Positions 34,373 to 43,793 of a stretch of DNA of 64,000 bases are shown here, piece after piece. The notes below the pieces were generated by a model. That model searched no databases. It was given only the letters and a program-made list of their open reading frames with translations, and had not been told where the DNA came from. Each line of letters starts with the position of its first letter. The stretch's first letter is position 1. The translations under genes and the position numbers were made by a program. This DNA comes from Chryseobacterium nakagawai (GTDB lineage Bacteria; Bacteroidota; Bacteroidia; Flavobacteriales; Weeksellaceae), in NCBI RefSeq assembly GCF_900637665.1, contig NZ_LR134386.1, positions 1,294,501 through 1,358,500 on the forward strand, in the 5' to 3' direction.

Positions 34373-36778
34373 ATGAAAAATAAATTTCCTCTAGCAGCAT
34401 ATTACATAGGATTATCTGTATTATTAACGAGTTGCCAGGTTAAGCTTCCTTCAAAAAAGACGCCTGAGCCCTCTCAATATGGAAAGGTAGATAATTCAAC
34501 AGTTGTCAACGGCTATCCTAAAAAATCCGTTCCATGGATTGTTATTTCAGACAGGTCAAGAAATACGGCTTACTTGGATAAAGATGATGAAAAATCATAT
34601 AAAGAAGTAAAATTTTTGGAGCCTTTAATGGTGTTGAAGCATAGAGACGGAATGGTAAAGGTCGCGGAATATGTTCCAGATGCTTTAATGAAAAAAGTCT
34701 CTTCAAAGTCTATTAAAACCTACGGCTGGATCCATGAGTCTGACCTCCTTTTATGGAATAACTCATTGAAAAGCGAAAGAACAGGATATCCTGTAAGAGT
34801 AGCGGTAGTGCCTAATAACAGTGAGGTCATTAAAAGCGCTGAGAGATACTATAAGAATGACTCTATCATGGTGTTTAACTCACCAAGTCTTATTGAAGCA
34901 GCCAATGTTAAGATCCCTAATGGGCAGATGGTATATGTTTACAAACAGGCTGAAAATAACAAAAGGTTTCTGGTAGGTAAAAAACCGTCAATTGATATTG
35001 ATAGTATAGGGAAAGGTCTTTACGGATGGGTGAGTTCCAATGTCATCTCTACATGGGGTGAGCGTTCAGCTATCAAACTTAAAAATACAACAGGAATTAA
35101 TGATACCGAATTGGGAGTACGTGAAGGATATCCAGGTGCTTCAGGTTCAGATGCAGAAAACAGAACTGCTATTCTTCTTACAGATGTCAATAAGAGAAAA
35201 CCTTTAGAAAACATTTTCCCGGTAACCCTGGCTTTAAATGAGGCTCCAACTCCGGATTCCAAAACCAAGTATTTTACCAATATTCTCGATTATAGTAAAA
35301 ACTATGTCTTTAATGTTTTGGGAGAACCTATCTATTTCGACCGATATAGAGAAATTACAGACCGAGATAAAAACATCAACATCGTTTTTGCTTTGGATAT
35401 AAGTGCGGGGAATGCACCTTATGCACCTATTGTAAAATCATTGTTACAGGATCTTCAGCTAAGATTTGAGAAACCTTCGTATTTCAATAATGTAAAATAT
35501 GGAGTGGTTTTATATAAAAATAATCCTTGTGGTAACAATACCGCAGTTTCCAACCTAAGCACAGATTACAGTAAAATCACAACATTTATCGATCAGAAAA
35601 CGAACGAAATGAACTGTAGCAGCAATAATGGCTACCAGCCGGTAGGAGAAGCTCTTACGGCAGCTGGAAACCTTCTTTCGAATGTTCCTGATGAAACCAA
35701 TATTGTCGTAACTGTGGGTACCTCTGCTAACCAAAGTGGAAATATGTACAGTGTAATAGGTTCCCTTACCCAGGCTCAGGCAAGATTGATTATGTTCCAG
35801 ACCAGTGCAAGGTCTTCAGATACGTATAATGACTTTGTTTTAATGGCTGAAAATGTGGTAACCAATACCGCTAAAAATATTGCAGAACTTAAAAAGCAAA
35901 AAATTATTAACCAATCTGATGTTCTTACCAAAAATAACTTCAGCCTGGTAGAAGGCGATGAAGGATTTTTCTCTTTAGCTTATCCTAAGCAGAGCATGTC
36001 TCAGGGATTTGTGATCTTTCCTAAAAAAGGAGATATAGCTACTCCGGGATTCCTGAAAAAATCAGTAGACAGTCTTATTGCGCAGGTTACTTTAGATAAT
36101 CAGAATGTTGATAAGTCACTTAATGAATATTTCCACTCCTCTGTAGGGGCTGGGAAAACAGATGTGGATTTAAAATATAAGTACTTGTATCCGGGACTTA
36201 CTAACCCTGTTTCTGCAGGAATTGCAGCACAGCTGATTAACTACGGAAATCCATTCCTTGTAAAAGGATATTTGCCTAAAGAACTTAAAGAAATTACACC
36301 GAGTATAGAAAAAGGAATTCTTATTTCTGAATCGGAATATGATAACCTTAAAGCTTTCTATTCTGAAGTATATAGAAATACTGAGCCTGATAAACCTGGC
36401 TTCAGCCAGTCAAAAGCGATCAAGGAATATGTAAAACTGTTAAAGAAATACAATCCAACGATCAAGTTTTTAGATAAAGGTGACCTTTATGAATTGCCAA
36501 TGTCTTATGCCATTGGAATGAGTACCGGATTTGATCTTTCTGAAGAAGAAATATTGGCTAAGTTCAAGCTTAAAGGCTGGAGAAAATCAAAAATAGTTCG
36601 TAATGAAACGGTAAGAACCTATTTCCATAACTATAAGGAATTGGCAGAAAGAATGCTGAATCACAGAAATAATCCTGCAGTAAAAATCCAGCAAAACGGA
36701 CAAACCTTCTATTGGCTTAGTGAGTTCTTTACTCCGACTATGACCCAAACAGAAGCCCCGGAATATACTAAACATTAA
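34373..36778 (+). CDS. tssR: T6SS protein TssR (lipoprotein-like, VWA-type domain)
   Basis: 801 residues. Lipobox-like Cys in VLLTSCQVKLPS near residue 21. An N-terminal SH3-like part (WIVISDRSRNTAYLDKDDE, GWIHESDLLLW) is followed by a von Willebrand A-like domain, INIVFALDISAGNAPYAPIV, with a metal-binding-like DISAG. TssR is the outer partner of the Bacteroidetes T6SS envelope complex. It closes the tssO-tssO-tssP-tssR operon and is followed by a strong terminator. Confidence 0.88.
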   Translation: MKNKFPLAAYYIGLSVLLTSCQVKLPSKKTPEPSQYGKVDNSTVVNGYPKKSVPWIVISDRSRNTAYLDKDDEKSYKEVKFLEPLMVLKHRDGMVKVAEYVPDALMKKVSSKSIKTYGWIHESDLLLWNNSLKSERTGYPVRVAVVPNNSEVIKSAERYYKNDSIMVFNSPSLIEAANVKIPNGQMVYVYKQAENNKRFLVGKKPSIDIDSIGKGLYGWVSSNVISTWGERSAIKLKNTTGINDTELGVREGYPGASGSDAENRTAILLTDVNKRKPLENIFPVTLALNEAPTPDSKTKYFTNILDYSKNYVFNVLGEPIYFDRYREITDRDKNINIVFALDISAGNAPYAPIVKSLLQDLQLRFEKPSYFNNVKYGVVLYKNNPCGNNTAVSNLSTDYSKITTFIDQKTNEMNCSSNNGYQPVGEALTAAGNLLSNVPDETNIVVTVGTSANQSGNMYSVIGSLTQAQARLIMFQTSARSSDTYNDFVLMAENVVTNTAKNIAELKKQKIINQSDVLTKNNFSLVEGDEGFFSLAYPKQSMSQGFVIFPKKGDIATPGFLKKSVDSLIAQVTLDNQNVDKSLNEYFHSSVGAGKTDVDLKYKYLYPGLTNPVSAGIAAQLINYGNPFLVKGYLPKELKEITPSIEKGILISESEYDNLKAFYSEVYRNTEPDKPGFSQSKAIKEYVKLLKKYNPTIKFLDKGDLYELPMSYAIGMSTGFDLSEEEILAKFKLKGWRKSKIVRNETVRTYFHNYKELAERMLNHRNNPAVKIQQNGQTFYWLSEFFTPTMTQTEAPEYTKH

Positions 36779-36797
36779 TGATTCGTTTTATCATAAT

Positions 36798-36829
36798 AAA
36801 AAGCAGAAGTAATAGTACTTCTGCTTTTT
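36798..36829. terminator. Terminator after tssR
   Basis: Perfect 14-bp stem AAAAAGCAGAAGTA / TACTTCTGCTTTTT with a 4-nt loop, ending in T-rich sequence; it starts 20 bp after the stop. Confidence 0.9.
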
Positions 36830-37048
36830 GTTTGTCGTATATGAAATGAAAGATTTTTAAATGAATTTAAACAATAACTTTTTCTTCTGATTTTTGATAT
36901 GAAATTTTGAAGGAAAATCTTGAATTTTCGAAGAGATGAAGCCATTTATTTCTCATTTGAGTGTAAAAGTATGTTTTCTCCTTAATTGGGGATAAAATTT
37001 AAAATGCTTTATTGGTGGTTGTTATGGATTGATTTATAAATCCAGTAT

Positions 37049-37083
37049 CGTAGAATTACTACAAAAAGTCGTAGAACTACTAC
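37049..37083 (+). promoter_or_regulatory. Tandem dyad operators of hcp1
   Basis: CGTAGAATTACTAC (37049-37062) and CGTAGAACTACTAC (37070-37083), start to start 21 bp. Each has GTA-N4-TAC dyad symmetry. The box pair lies 49 bp before the -7 box, an arrangement repeated at hcp2 and hcp3. Confidence 0.7.
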
Positions 37084-37132
37084 AATTTTTCAAATTTATA
37101 GTGAAAAGTTTTTTTTAGCGAAAAAGACCTTT

Positions 37133-37140
37133 TATATTTG
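37133..37140 (+). promoter_or_regulatory. -7 promoter box of hcp1
   Basis: TATATTTG matches TAnnTTTG. No TTTG -33 box at the usual spacing is seen; an A/T tract lies there instead. This suggests an activator-dependent promoter. Confidence 0.65.
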
Positions 37141-37192
37141 CTAAACAATCACTGAATCACAAAATATTACTAACGATTAAAATTTACAAATC

Positions 37193-37600
37193 ATGGCAGA
37201 AAGAAATTCGAGAGGAATCTTAAAATTTAACAACGGAGAAGGTCAGAAATTATTAAAAATGAACTACAGCGTATCAAGATCAACTGATGTATCAGGACGT
37301 GTAGCATCAGACCCTTCTAACGCACTTATCAAAGTTACAGTAGAAGCTACTGAAAAATCAGATATCTTAGAAAGTTTATTGAACGGGAAATATAAGCCGA
37401 CAGTAGGAGAAATTACTTTCAACAAATCTCACGAAGAAGGAACATTAATCACTTTGAACTGGCAAAATGGGTATGTAATCCAACACCAGGTAGAATTTGA
37501 TGCTGTAGACAGCAACAGCATGTATATTAGCTTCATCGTGAGTGCTGAAACTATCAGCTATGGTAATTCTGAGTATGCTGGACTTTGGCCAACAAGCTAA
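37193..37600 (+). CDS. tssD: T6SS tube protein Hcp (TssD), copy 1
   Basis: 135 residues of the TssD type: MAERNSRGILKFNNGEGQKL, KMNYSVSRSTDVSGRVASD, and KYKPTVGEITFNKSHEEGTL. It stacks as hexameric rings to form the inner T6SS tube. It is followed by a terminator, so it may be produced in excess over vgrG1. Near-identical to copies 2 and 3, but its C-terminus ends LWPTS instead of LWPSAGK. Confidence 0.95.
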   Translation: MAERNSRGILKFNNGEGQKLLKMNYSVSRSTDVSGRVASDPSNALIKVTVEATEKSDILESLLNGKYKPTVGEITFNKSHEEGTLITLNWQNGYVIQHQVEFDAVDSNSMYISFIVSAETISYGNSEYAGLWPTS

Positions 37601-37630
37601 CATTGTTACACATTATCAACATTCATATAA

Positions 37631-37665
37631 AAAAAGACTGTCTCTTTTAAAGACGGTCTTTTTTT
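37631..37665 (+). terminator. Terminator after hcp1
   Basis: AAAAAGACTGTC pairs with GACGGTCTTTTT (one mismatch) then T run. Confidence 0.8.
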
Positions 37666-37770
37666 GACTGACATCAAATTTTAGATTGATTAATTATTTC
37701 ATATCTTATTGATATGATGACTATTTCGTAAAATATTGCTATCTTTAATACTAAACTAAACACAAAGCAT

Positions 37771-39702
37771 ATGAAAACCGAAACAAAGACAAAGGGTTCT
37801 TCTTTCCGTCCTTCACAGAATGCTGATGGGATATCAGAAAACCATCATGCAGGGATCAACCGGTTGGTAAAACTTTCACTGGTTGTGGAGGGGAAAATTA
37901 TTAAGTATTACAAACACTTCACGCTTAAGCAAAAAGCGAGTCACCATCACGAATTCAGCCTTACCCTTGCCCATGATGCATTGGGAGACAGGCAAAGCCA
38001 TACCCTTGAGGAGGCAAATAAGTTTTTGGGAAAACGTCTTACTGCTATTATTTCCTATAAAGATATTGATAATAGTCCTGAAAGAAATTTCGTAGGATTA
38101 ATTACCAAAGTAGGATTCAGTCAGGAAAAGATGAGTCTTGGAAATATTGTACTTTCAGGATACAGCCCAACGATCCTATTGGATGGTGCTCCCCATATTC
38201 AAAGTTTTGGAGGCGGACAGCCTGTTAATATGGGAATCATTGCTGAAGAAGTAATTAAACAAGGAATTGATAAAGGACGTTTTGATATCAGAGTAGATAC
38301 CAATGACTATTCTCAGATTATTTACAGCAGCCAATACAACGAGACTCATTATAACTACCTTGCAAGAATGGCAGAAGCCTATGGTGAACAATTTTACTAT
38401 GACGGAGAAGTTCTTCACTTTGGAAAACTTCCACCACAGAATAAGCCTATAAAACTCACTTACGGCAGCAATGCTGACGACATAAGGGTAGAATTAAAGG
38501 CTGTTCATACAAAACCACAATACTACGGCTATAACAGCAGTAAAAATGAGAAATTAACATCGGGTGACACTCCTGTTAATCATTTGGGAGATCTTGCAAA
38601 AACAGCATATAGTCATAACGATAAAATCTATAAAACACCGGCACTTCAAGTGGCCCCAATTAAAGCATCCACTCACTTAGATGTAGAAAATTCTCAGAGG
38701 AGTACTGCAGGAAGTGAAGCGGTGAGTGTATTTTCAGTTTCCGGCTCTACTACAGTACCATTCCTTCATCCGGGATGTGTGGCAGATATTCACATGAGAA
38801 AGCCGGATAGTAACGAGACTTCTTATTTTACCAAAGTTATGGTTACAGAAGTTGTTCATGAAATTGATACTATTGGACATTATAAAGGGTCCTTTGAATC
38901 AATTGCAGCAGATACAGGATTTTTACCAAAACCTGAATTTAATGTTCCTATTGCACAACCTCAGATCGCAACGGTAATTGCTAATGCAGATCCGGAAGGA
39001 CAAGGAAGAGTACAGGTAAGATTCGACTGGCAGATGAATGATACCACTCATTTTGTGAGAGTAATGACCCCTGATGCAGGAGGAACTGATAAGATTACTC
39101 AAAACCGCGGGTATGTCGCGATTCCTGAAGTAGGAGACCAGGTAATGGTCAACTTTGTACATAGCCATCCGGACCGTCCATTTGTAATGGGAGGAATGTT
39201 CCATGGAGGAATTGGTCTTGGAGGAGGTGCAGACAACCGTGTCAAATCTATCCAGACAAGAAGTGGGCACAGAATTGTTTTTACTGAAGATGAAAGCATC
39301 ATTATCACAGATAAAAGTGGCAACGAAATCCACCTGGATACTACAGGAAGCAATATCAATATCACTGCACCGGAGACCATGACCCTGAACTGTAAGAATA
39401 TGAACATCAATGTAGGTGAAAATATGACGACAACGGTGGGAATGAATAAATCTAACAGTATTGGATTGAACCATACTGAAAACGTAGGAGCCATGAAGCT
39501 TACTTCCGTCGTTGGTGATGCAAGTATGTTTATTACCGGAAAATTAACTGAAATGATCGATGGAGATGTGCTGAGCGAAACCAAAAAAGAGCGACATGAA
39601 GTGAGTGAAAAAGATATGAATATCCAATCCGGAAAATTTGTTAATAAACACGCTCAGGCAGAAGTACAGAACAATAGCGGAGAGAAATCAAAAGCACATT
39701 AA
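37771..39702 (+). CDS. tssI: T6SS spike protein VgrG (TssI), copy 1
   Basis: 643 residues. The gp27-like part includes HHEFSLTLAHDALG and RMAEAYGEQFYYDGE. The gp5/OB-fold part includes DPEGQGRVQVRFDWQ and FVHSHPDRPFVMGGMFHGG, and the C-terminal beta-helix spike carries short repeats (TMTLNCKNMNINVGENMTT). It trims the Hcp tube and carries effectors. It lacks any obvious catalytic extension. Three tagged effector genes follow directly. Confidence 0.95.
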   Translation: MKTETKTKGSSFRPSQNADGISENHHAGINRLVKLSLVVEGKIIKYYKHFTLKQKASHHHEFSLTLAHDALGDRQSHTLEEANKFLGKRLTAIISYKDIDNSPERNFVGLITKVGFSQEKMSLGNIVLSGYSPTILLDGAPHIQSFGGGQPVNMGIIAEEVIKQGIDKGRFDIRVDTNDYSQIIYSSQYNETHYNYLARMAEAYGEQFYYDGEVLHFGKLPPQNKPIKLTYGSNADDIRVELKAVHTKPQYYGYNSSKNEKLTSGDTPVNHLGDLAKTAYSHNDKIYKTPALQVAPIKASTHLDVENSQRSTAGSEAVSVFSVSGSTTVPFLHPGCVADIHMRKPDSNETSYFTKVMVTEVVHEIDTIGHYKGSFESIAADTGFLPKPEFNVPIAQPQIATVIANADPEGQGRVQVRFDWQMNDTTHFVRVMTPDAGGTDKITQNRGYVAIPEVGDQVMVNFVHSHPDRPFVMGGMFHGGIGLGGGADNRVKSIQTRSGHRIVFTEDESIIITDKSGNEIHLDTTGSNINITAPETMTLNCKNMNINVGENMTTTVGMNKSNSIGLNHTENVGAMKLTSVVGDASMFITGKLTEMIDGDVLSETKKERHEVSEKDMNIQSGKFVNKHAQAEVQNNSGEKSKAH

Positions 39703-39705
39703 GCC

Positions 39706-41475
39706 ATGAGCAGAACGAGAATCGTTAAAGGTATTTATACCAAGATTTCTCAGGAAGGCCATAGTATGTATTCCAATGCCAATATTATAACAAATGCCGG
39801 AGCAGCAATAACAGAAACAGGGGTATAGAACGGAGTAAGCTATGGTGACCCGAAGAGCCCCCCTTTTATTGAATTTGAAACAGGTGTTGAATTATATATT
39901 GAATTTGAGCCTTTACCTGCTTACAATGGCGAGTTTGGCTTTGACTGGCTTAATACAGATAGTTCTGATAACATATTGAAAATACAGACCGATGATATAG
40001 CGAATTTGGAATTTATCTTCGATGGGTCCAAACAAGAATATGTTTCTATAAGCTCTAGTCCTGATTTAAAAAATGGGATTAAGAAAGATTATAATAAATT
40101 CCCTCTAAAAGTACCTTACTATATTCCTTGGCTGAGCTTAATGAAGCTTAATCAAGAAATAAAGCTTAACATGGTATGTAAGCCAATAAAAGCAGGTGAT
40201 GATATAAGTAAAGCTGAAATTTCCTTTGGGAAAAATGAGTATTATGAAGTGGATATTGATGGTAAAAAGAACGAAAATATAAAATACATACCAGACGGAA
40301 AACCAAAGGAAATTATCATAAAATGTATAAAAGCTTCTAAAGAAATGGGGATTGTTGCAGTAGACAAGGATAAAAAAGAAATTGGTAAAATTACAGCAAT
40401 CGACAATACAATAATTTATGATTTACCAGTTAGATTAGTTTGTGTAGTAAAAGATTCTCCAAATAAGGAAGCTGAGATTTCCCAATTGATTTCAGATTTT
40501 AAAACGGATAAAATAGAAGAGTATTTAAATCAAAATTCTCTTAATCAGGCATTGATAAAGACAACGGTAGAAATAGATAGTAAATATCGTATTGCTTTTG
40601 ATGAAACAACCTGGAATGGCACATTTTATAATAAAACAGGAAATTATTTTACTAACAGGAAAGATACTGCCGGAGGGAAAGTATCTTATATTGATGATGA
40701 TGGAGAGGAACAAAAAGATGCAGAATATGAACATATTTTGGATAAATTCTTAAGAGAGTATAAAACAAATTTTGAGGCAGATGGGAAAAAATTTAAAGGT
40801 ATTTTACTTTTTATTACAAATATCGATAAAGACCCAATTGATAACGAAGGTGGTGTGAGCAGAACTCAACCAGTAAATTTTCGGGAAGCAATCGTTTTTG
40901 GTTCCAATTTAAAGAATAAATCTACATATGCTCACGAAATTGCTCATGCGCTAGGATTGGAACATTATTTTTGGAGAGATTTAGAATATAAGCAAGAACT
41001 AGAAAAGCTGAAATCGAGATTGTTTAAAAATAAACAAACCACAGCTAGAAATAAAGAAATTACAAAAGGGAATGAAGCTGCTTTGAAGAAAAACAAGGAA
41101 AATATCAGAATTAGGCAACAAGAAATTGACAAATGGACCAACGAAAAAAAGAAACCTGATTATCCATATAAAAAAGAAGCTCAAGATAGGATAGATAAAT
41201 TAGAAAAGGAAAACTCTGAAACTCGAAAAATTAATAAGGATATTCAGGAGAAAATTGATGAAGGGAAAGTTAATATTGAAAAGGGTGAAAAGCAAATAAA
41301 ACAAGATGAGGATAATCTAAAGGTCTATAAGGAGAACAAATATAAATTTAAAGAAAAATTGACTCTAAATGTTATGGACTATTCTAGTACTAGAAACATA
41401 TTTATAAGATGGCAGTGGCAGGTCATGCAGAATGATGTGAAAAGTTATTATGGCTCTATAATTGAAAATAAATAA
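39706..41475 (+). pseudogene. Metzincin-like T6SS effector with in-frame amber codon
   Basis: ATG 3 bp after the vgrG1 stop. Codons 1-40 read MSRTRIVKG...MYSN...TETGV, the tag shared with the next two effectors, then TAG at 39826-39828 where the others have Glu or Gly/Gln. The frame then stays open to 41475 (589 codons in total), continuing NGVSYGDP...FGFDWL, which matches the second effector past the stop. The zinc site HEIAHALGLEH is at 410-420, and a Met-turn NVMDYSS ends the catalytic part. Between them lie 136 residues, mostly coiled coil. It is a disabled gene, a readthrough gene, or a sequencing error. An in-frame TTG at 39976 could restart but would lose the tag. Confidence 0.8.
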
Positions 41476-41479
41476 TATT

Positions 41480-41890
41480 ATGAAACTATATATTTGCTTT
41501 TGTTTTATATTTTCTTTTTTTTTAAATTCTTGTGCACAACAAAAATTTGAAAAACCACCAAAACATGATAAAAATAAATTAATTGATAAACTACCCCAAA
41601 AATTATCTTATTATTTTAATTCTTCAGAATTGAAAAAAAATGTTGATAGTTTGTTCTGTTTGAATGCCAATGATAAATGCAACATAATTGATGGAAAAAC
41701 AACCCTTTATTCATATTATCAAACCTCAGGAAATGACAATCCTAAACTTGTTCCATATAATTTTGCAGAAGGAGAATTCTTAGAGGGAAGATATCAAGGA
41801 ATCTGGAAGTATTATGATAAAAACGGAAAAGTCATCAAAAAAGAAAAATGGGATAATGGAAAGTTAATGTATAGGAAAGAATATAAATAA
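41480..41890 (+). CDS. MORN-like lipoprotein, candidate immunity protein (copy 1)
   Basis: 136 residues from the ATG at 41480 (an upstream one at 41462 is less likely because it precedes the signal). Lipobox in FLNSCAQQKF. The C-terminal half ends GEFLEGRYQGIWKYYDKNGK and KEKWDNGKLMYRKEYK, MORN-type repeats. It starts 5 bp after the protease gene and has a tandem paralog. A periplasm-facing lipoprotein is a natural guard against a protease effector that acts in the periplasm. Immunity function is inference. Confidence 0.7.
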   Translation: MKLYICFCFIFSFFLNSCAQQKFEKPPKHDKNKLIDKLPQKLSYYFNSSELKKNVDSLFCLNANDKCNIIDGKTTLYSYYQTSGNDNPKLVPYNFAEGEFLEGRYQGIWKYYDKNGKVIKKEKWDNGKLMYRKEYK

Positions 41891-41894
41891 TATT

Positions 41895-42323
41895 ATGAAG
41901 AGTTTATTTTCCTTATTTTTTTGTTCAATAATTTTTTTAAACTCTTGTGCACAGCAAAAAGTAGAAAGACCACCAAAATTTCCTCCAAAAAAATATACGG
42001 AAATTAAAAAAGGGAAAAAAATAGAATCTGTTCCAAAACCTACCTATGTTTTAACTTTAGGAAAGTTAAAACAAAATAAGGATAGTTTATATTGTGGGAA
42101 AAATGATGATGAATGTAATATAATTGATGGTAAAATTACATTGTTTAGCCCCAGTATAGCAAGGGGTGACAATGCAAGTGTAACTGAACGACTTTATGCA
42201 GAAGGAGAATTTATGAAAGGAAAATATCAGGGAATCTGGAAATACTATGACAAAAATAAAAAAGTCATCAAAAAAGAAAAATGGGATAATGGAAAGTTAG
42301 TGTATAGGAAAGAGTATAAATAA
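41895..42323 (+). CDS. MORN-like lipoprotein, candidate immunity protein (copy 2)
   Basis: 142 residues, a tandem paralog of the preceding gene, 4 bp downstream. Lipobox in FLNSCAQQKVER, central ...NDDECNIIDGKITLFSPS..., and C-terminal GIWKYYDKNKKVIKKEKWDNGKL nearly identical to copy 1 (last ~70 bp almost the same DNA). A recent duplication of an immunity gene fits; the function is inferred. Confidence 0.7.
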   Translation: MKSLFSLFFCSIIFLNSCAQQKVERPPKFPPKKYTEIKKGKKIESVPKPTYVLTLGKLKQNKDSLYCGKNDDECNIIDGKITLFSPSIARGDNASVTERLYAEGEFMKGKYQGIWKYYDKNKKVIKKEKWDNGKLVYRKEYK

Positions 42324-42428
42324 TATATAAAGAAGAATCTACTCAATAAATATTATGTTAGGAGTATCTTTTTATAAAGGGATGTAAAAATAAAAACAGG
42401 GATTACGAAAAATCAAATATCATACATT

Positions 42429-43793
42429 ATGAGTAGGACGAGAATCGTAAAAGGCACTTATACTAAAATATCTCAGGAAGGACACAGCATGTATTCTAAC
42501 GAGAATATTATTACCACCGCCGGATCTGCAATAACCGAAACCGGGGCTACTGGTGGTGTAAGCTATGGAAACCCCTCAAAACCATCCGCTGGAAAAGTGA
42601 TGGCTAAATGTTTAGTGAAATTCAGGCCTCATGATAAGTACAAAGATAATCCAGATTTTGGTTTTGACTGGTTAAGAGAAGGAGATTCCGGACAACCGGG
42701 AGATAATTGGTTCGGAGCTGTCATGGGAAAGTATTATGAAGCTGATAATGTCACCGTGTTTAAAAATGGGAACAGTTGGAATACCAATTTCCACAAAGAT
42801 CTCAATATGTATGACAAAAAGCTGAAAAGCTACAAAAGCCTTTCCATTTCCTGGAAGAAAGTCAATAAAACACCTTATCTGTATCCAATACCGGTGCTTA
42901 CATTACTGAAAGGAAAATCAGCATTGTTAACCCTTAAAATTGAAATTAAAGAGAAACCTCAAAAGCTGACTTTTGAGTTCAAAGATAAAGAAGCCGAAAA
43001 ATACCTGTCCCTCAACCTTAAAGAGATTGGAGTGATTAAAGTAGGGAAATATGATAAGTCCAATTACCTGAAAATAACCTGTAAGGAACAGTTTAGCAAA
43101 GAACAAATGTTATATGTAAAAGCAGATGGAGAAGTCTGTGGTGCCTTAATCATTCATCCCAATTCTGCAGCGCATATCAAAAAGATTTCTGCCCTTTTTA
43201 TTTCCGTAAAAACCGATATTAATGACGTTATTAAAGTAGGAAAGCCCAAACCGGGCAGTCAGCAGTATTTTACAGAATGCCTGAATCAGGCGTTGGTATC
43301 CCCAACCATTCAGAATTCTTTTTCTATTGATTGTACAGGGAATCTTCTGTATAATGCCTTCAGATTCAAGTTCTGTAAAAAGATTAACGGAAAGTATTAT
43401 ATAAATGATTCCTCTGGCTTAAGGGACTATCTGGAAGGGAAATTTAAGGATAAATACGGCAGCCAGTATGATTCGCATTTCAAAGTCTTTTTTATAGAAG
43501 ATGTCTATCCGGGGTGGAAGAATGGGGCAATTGCTTCATATACCAATGGCTTTTCATTTTTTAATACCACTTTTACCGTTCAGTTTTATACCCATTCAAA
43601 AGAAACGGTTGCCCATGAATTAATGCATGCGCTGGGGCTTCCGCATACTTTTGATGGGAATGCTCCGGCAAAGTATACTTACGAAGCTTATAAAACAAAC
43701 AATCTTATGGACTATTGCCACCATATACAAATCCCCAGAATAAGTGTTTTTAAGTGGCAATGGAAAGTGTTGAACTCTAAAATTATGCTGTAA
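42429..43793 (+). CDS. Metzincin-like zinc metallopeptidase, T6SS effector candidate
   Basis: 454 residues. The first ~48 residues are the shared tag (MSRTRIVKGTYTKISQEGHS, then TETG...GVSYGNP). The rest includes NPDFGFDWLREGDSGQP, and the zinc site HELMHALGLPH at residues 396-406 with the Met-turn NLMDYC (Met427), giving HExxHxxGxxH plus Met-turn, the metzincin layout. It likely degrades target-cell proteins after T6SS delivery. The stop overlaps the start of the next lipoprotein gene by 1 bp, pairing them. Confidence 0.82.
   Translation: MSRTRIVKGTYTKISQEGHSMYSNENIITTAGSAITETGATGGVSYGNPSKPSAGKVMAKCLVKFRPHDKYKDNPDFGFDWLREGDSGQPGDNWFGAVMGKYYEADNVTVFKNGNSWNTNFHKDLNMYDKKLKSYKSLSISWKKVNKTPYLYPIPVLTLLKGKSALLTLKIEIKEKPQKLTFEFKDKEAEKYLSLNLKEIGVIKVGKYDKSNYLKITCKEQFSKEQMLYVKADGEVCGALIIHPNSAAHIKKISALFISVKTDINDVIKVGKPKPGSQQYFTECLNQALVSPTIQNSFSIDCTGNLLYNAFRFKFCKKINGKYYINDSSGLRDYLEGKFKDKYGSQYDSHFKVFFIEDVYPGWKNGAIASYTNGFSFFNTTFTVQFYTHSKETVAHELMHALGLPHTFDGNAPAKYTYEAYKTNNLMDYCHHIQIPRISVFKWQWKVLNSKIML

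Larger units (their letters stand above)
36779..37192. other. Upstream region of hcp1
   Basis: 414 bp holding the tssR terminator, the tandem dyad operators, the hcp1 -7 box and a ~50-nt leader that is nearly identical at all three hcp genes. No coding sequence. Confidence 0.7.

Noticed and set aside
38923..39584. Long minus-strand open frames inside vgrG1 (also seen in vgrG2, clpV and polA)
   Set aside because: They are antisense shadows of strongly supported genes, with no protein motifs.
39976..41475. Treating the first protease as starting at the TTG at 39976
   Set aside because: The N-terminal tag and GVSYGDP / FGFDWL homology lie upstream in the same frame, so the true gene begins at 39706 and is interrupted by TAG.
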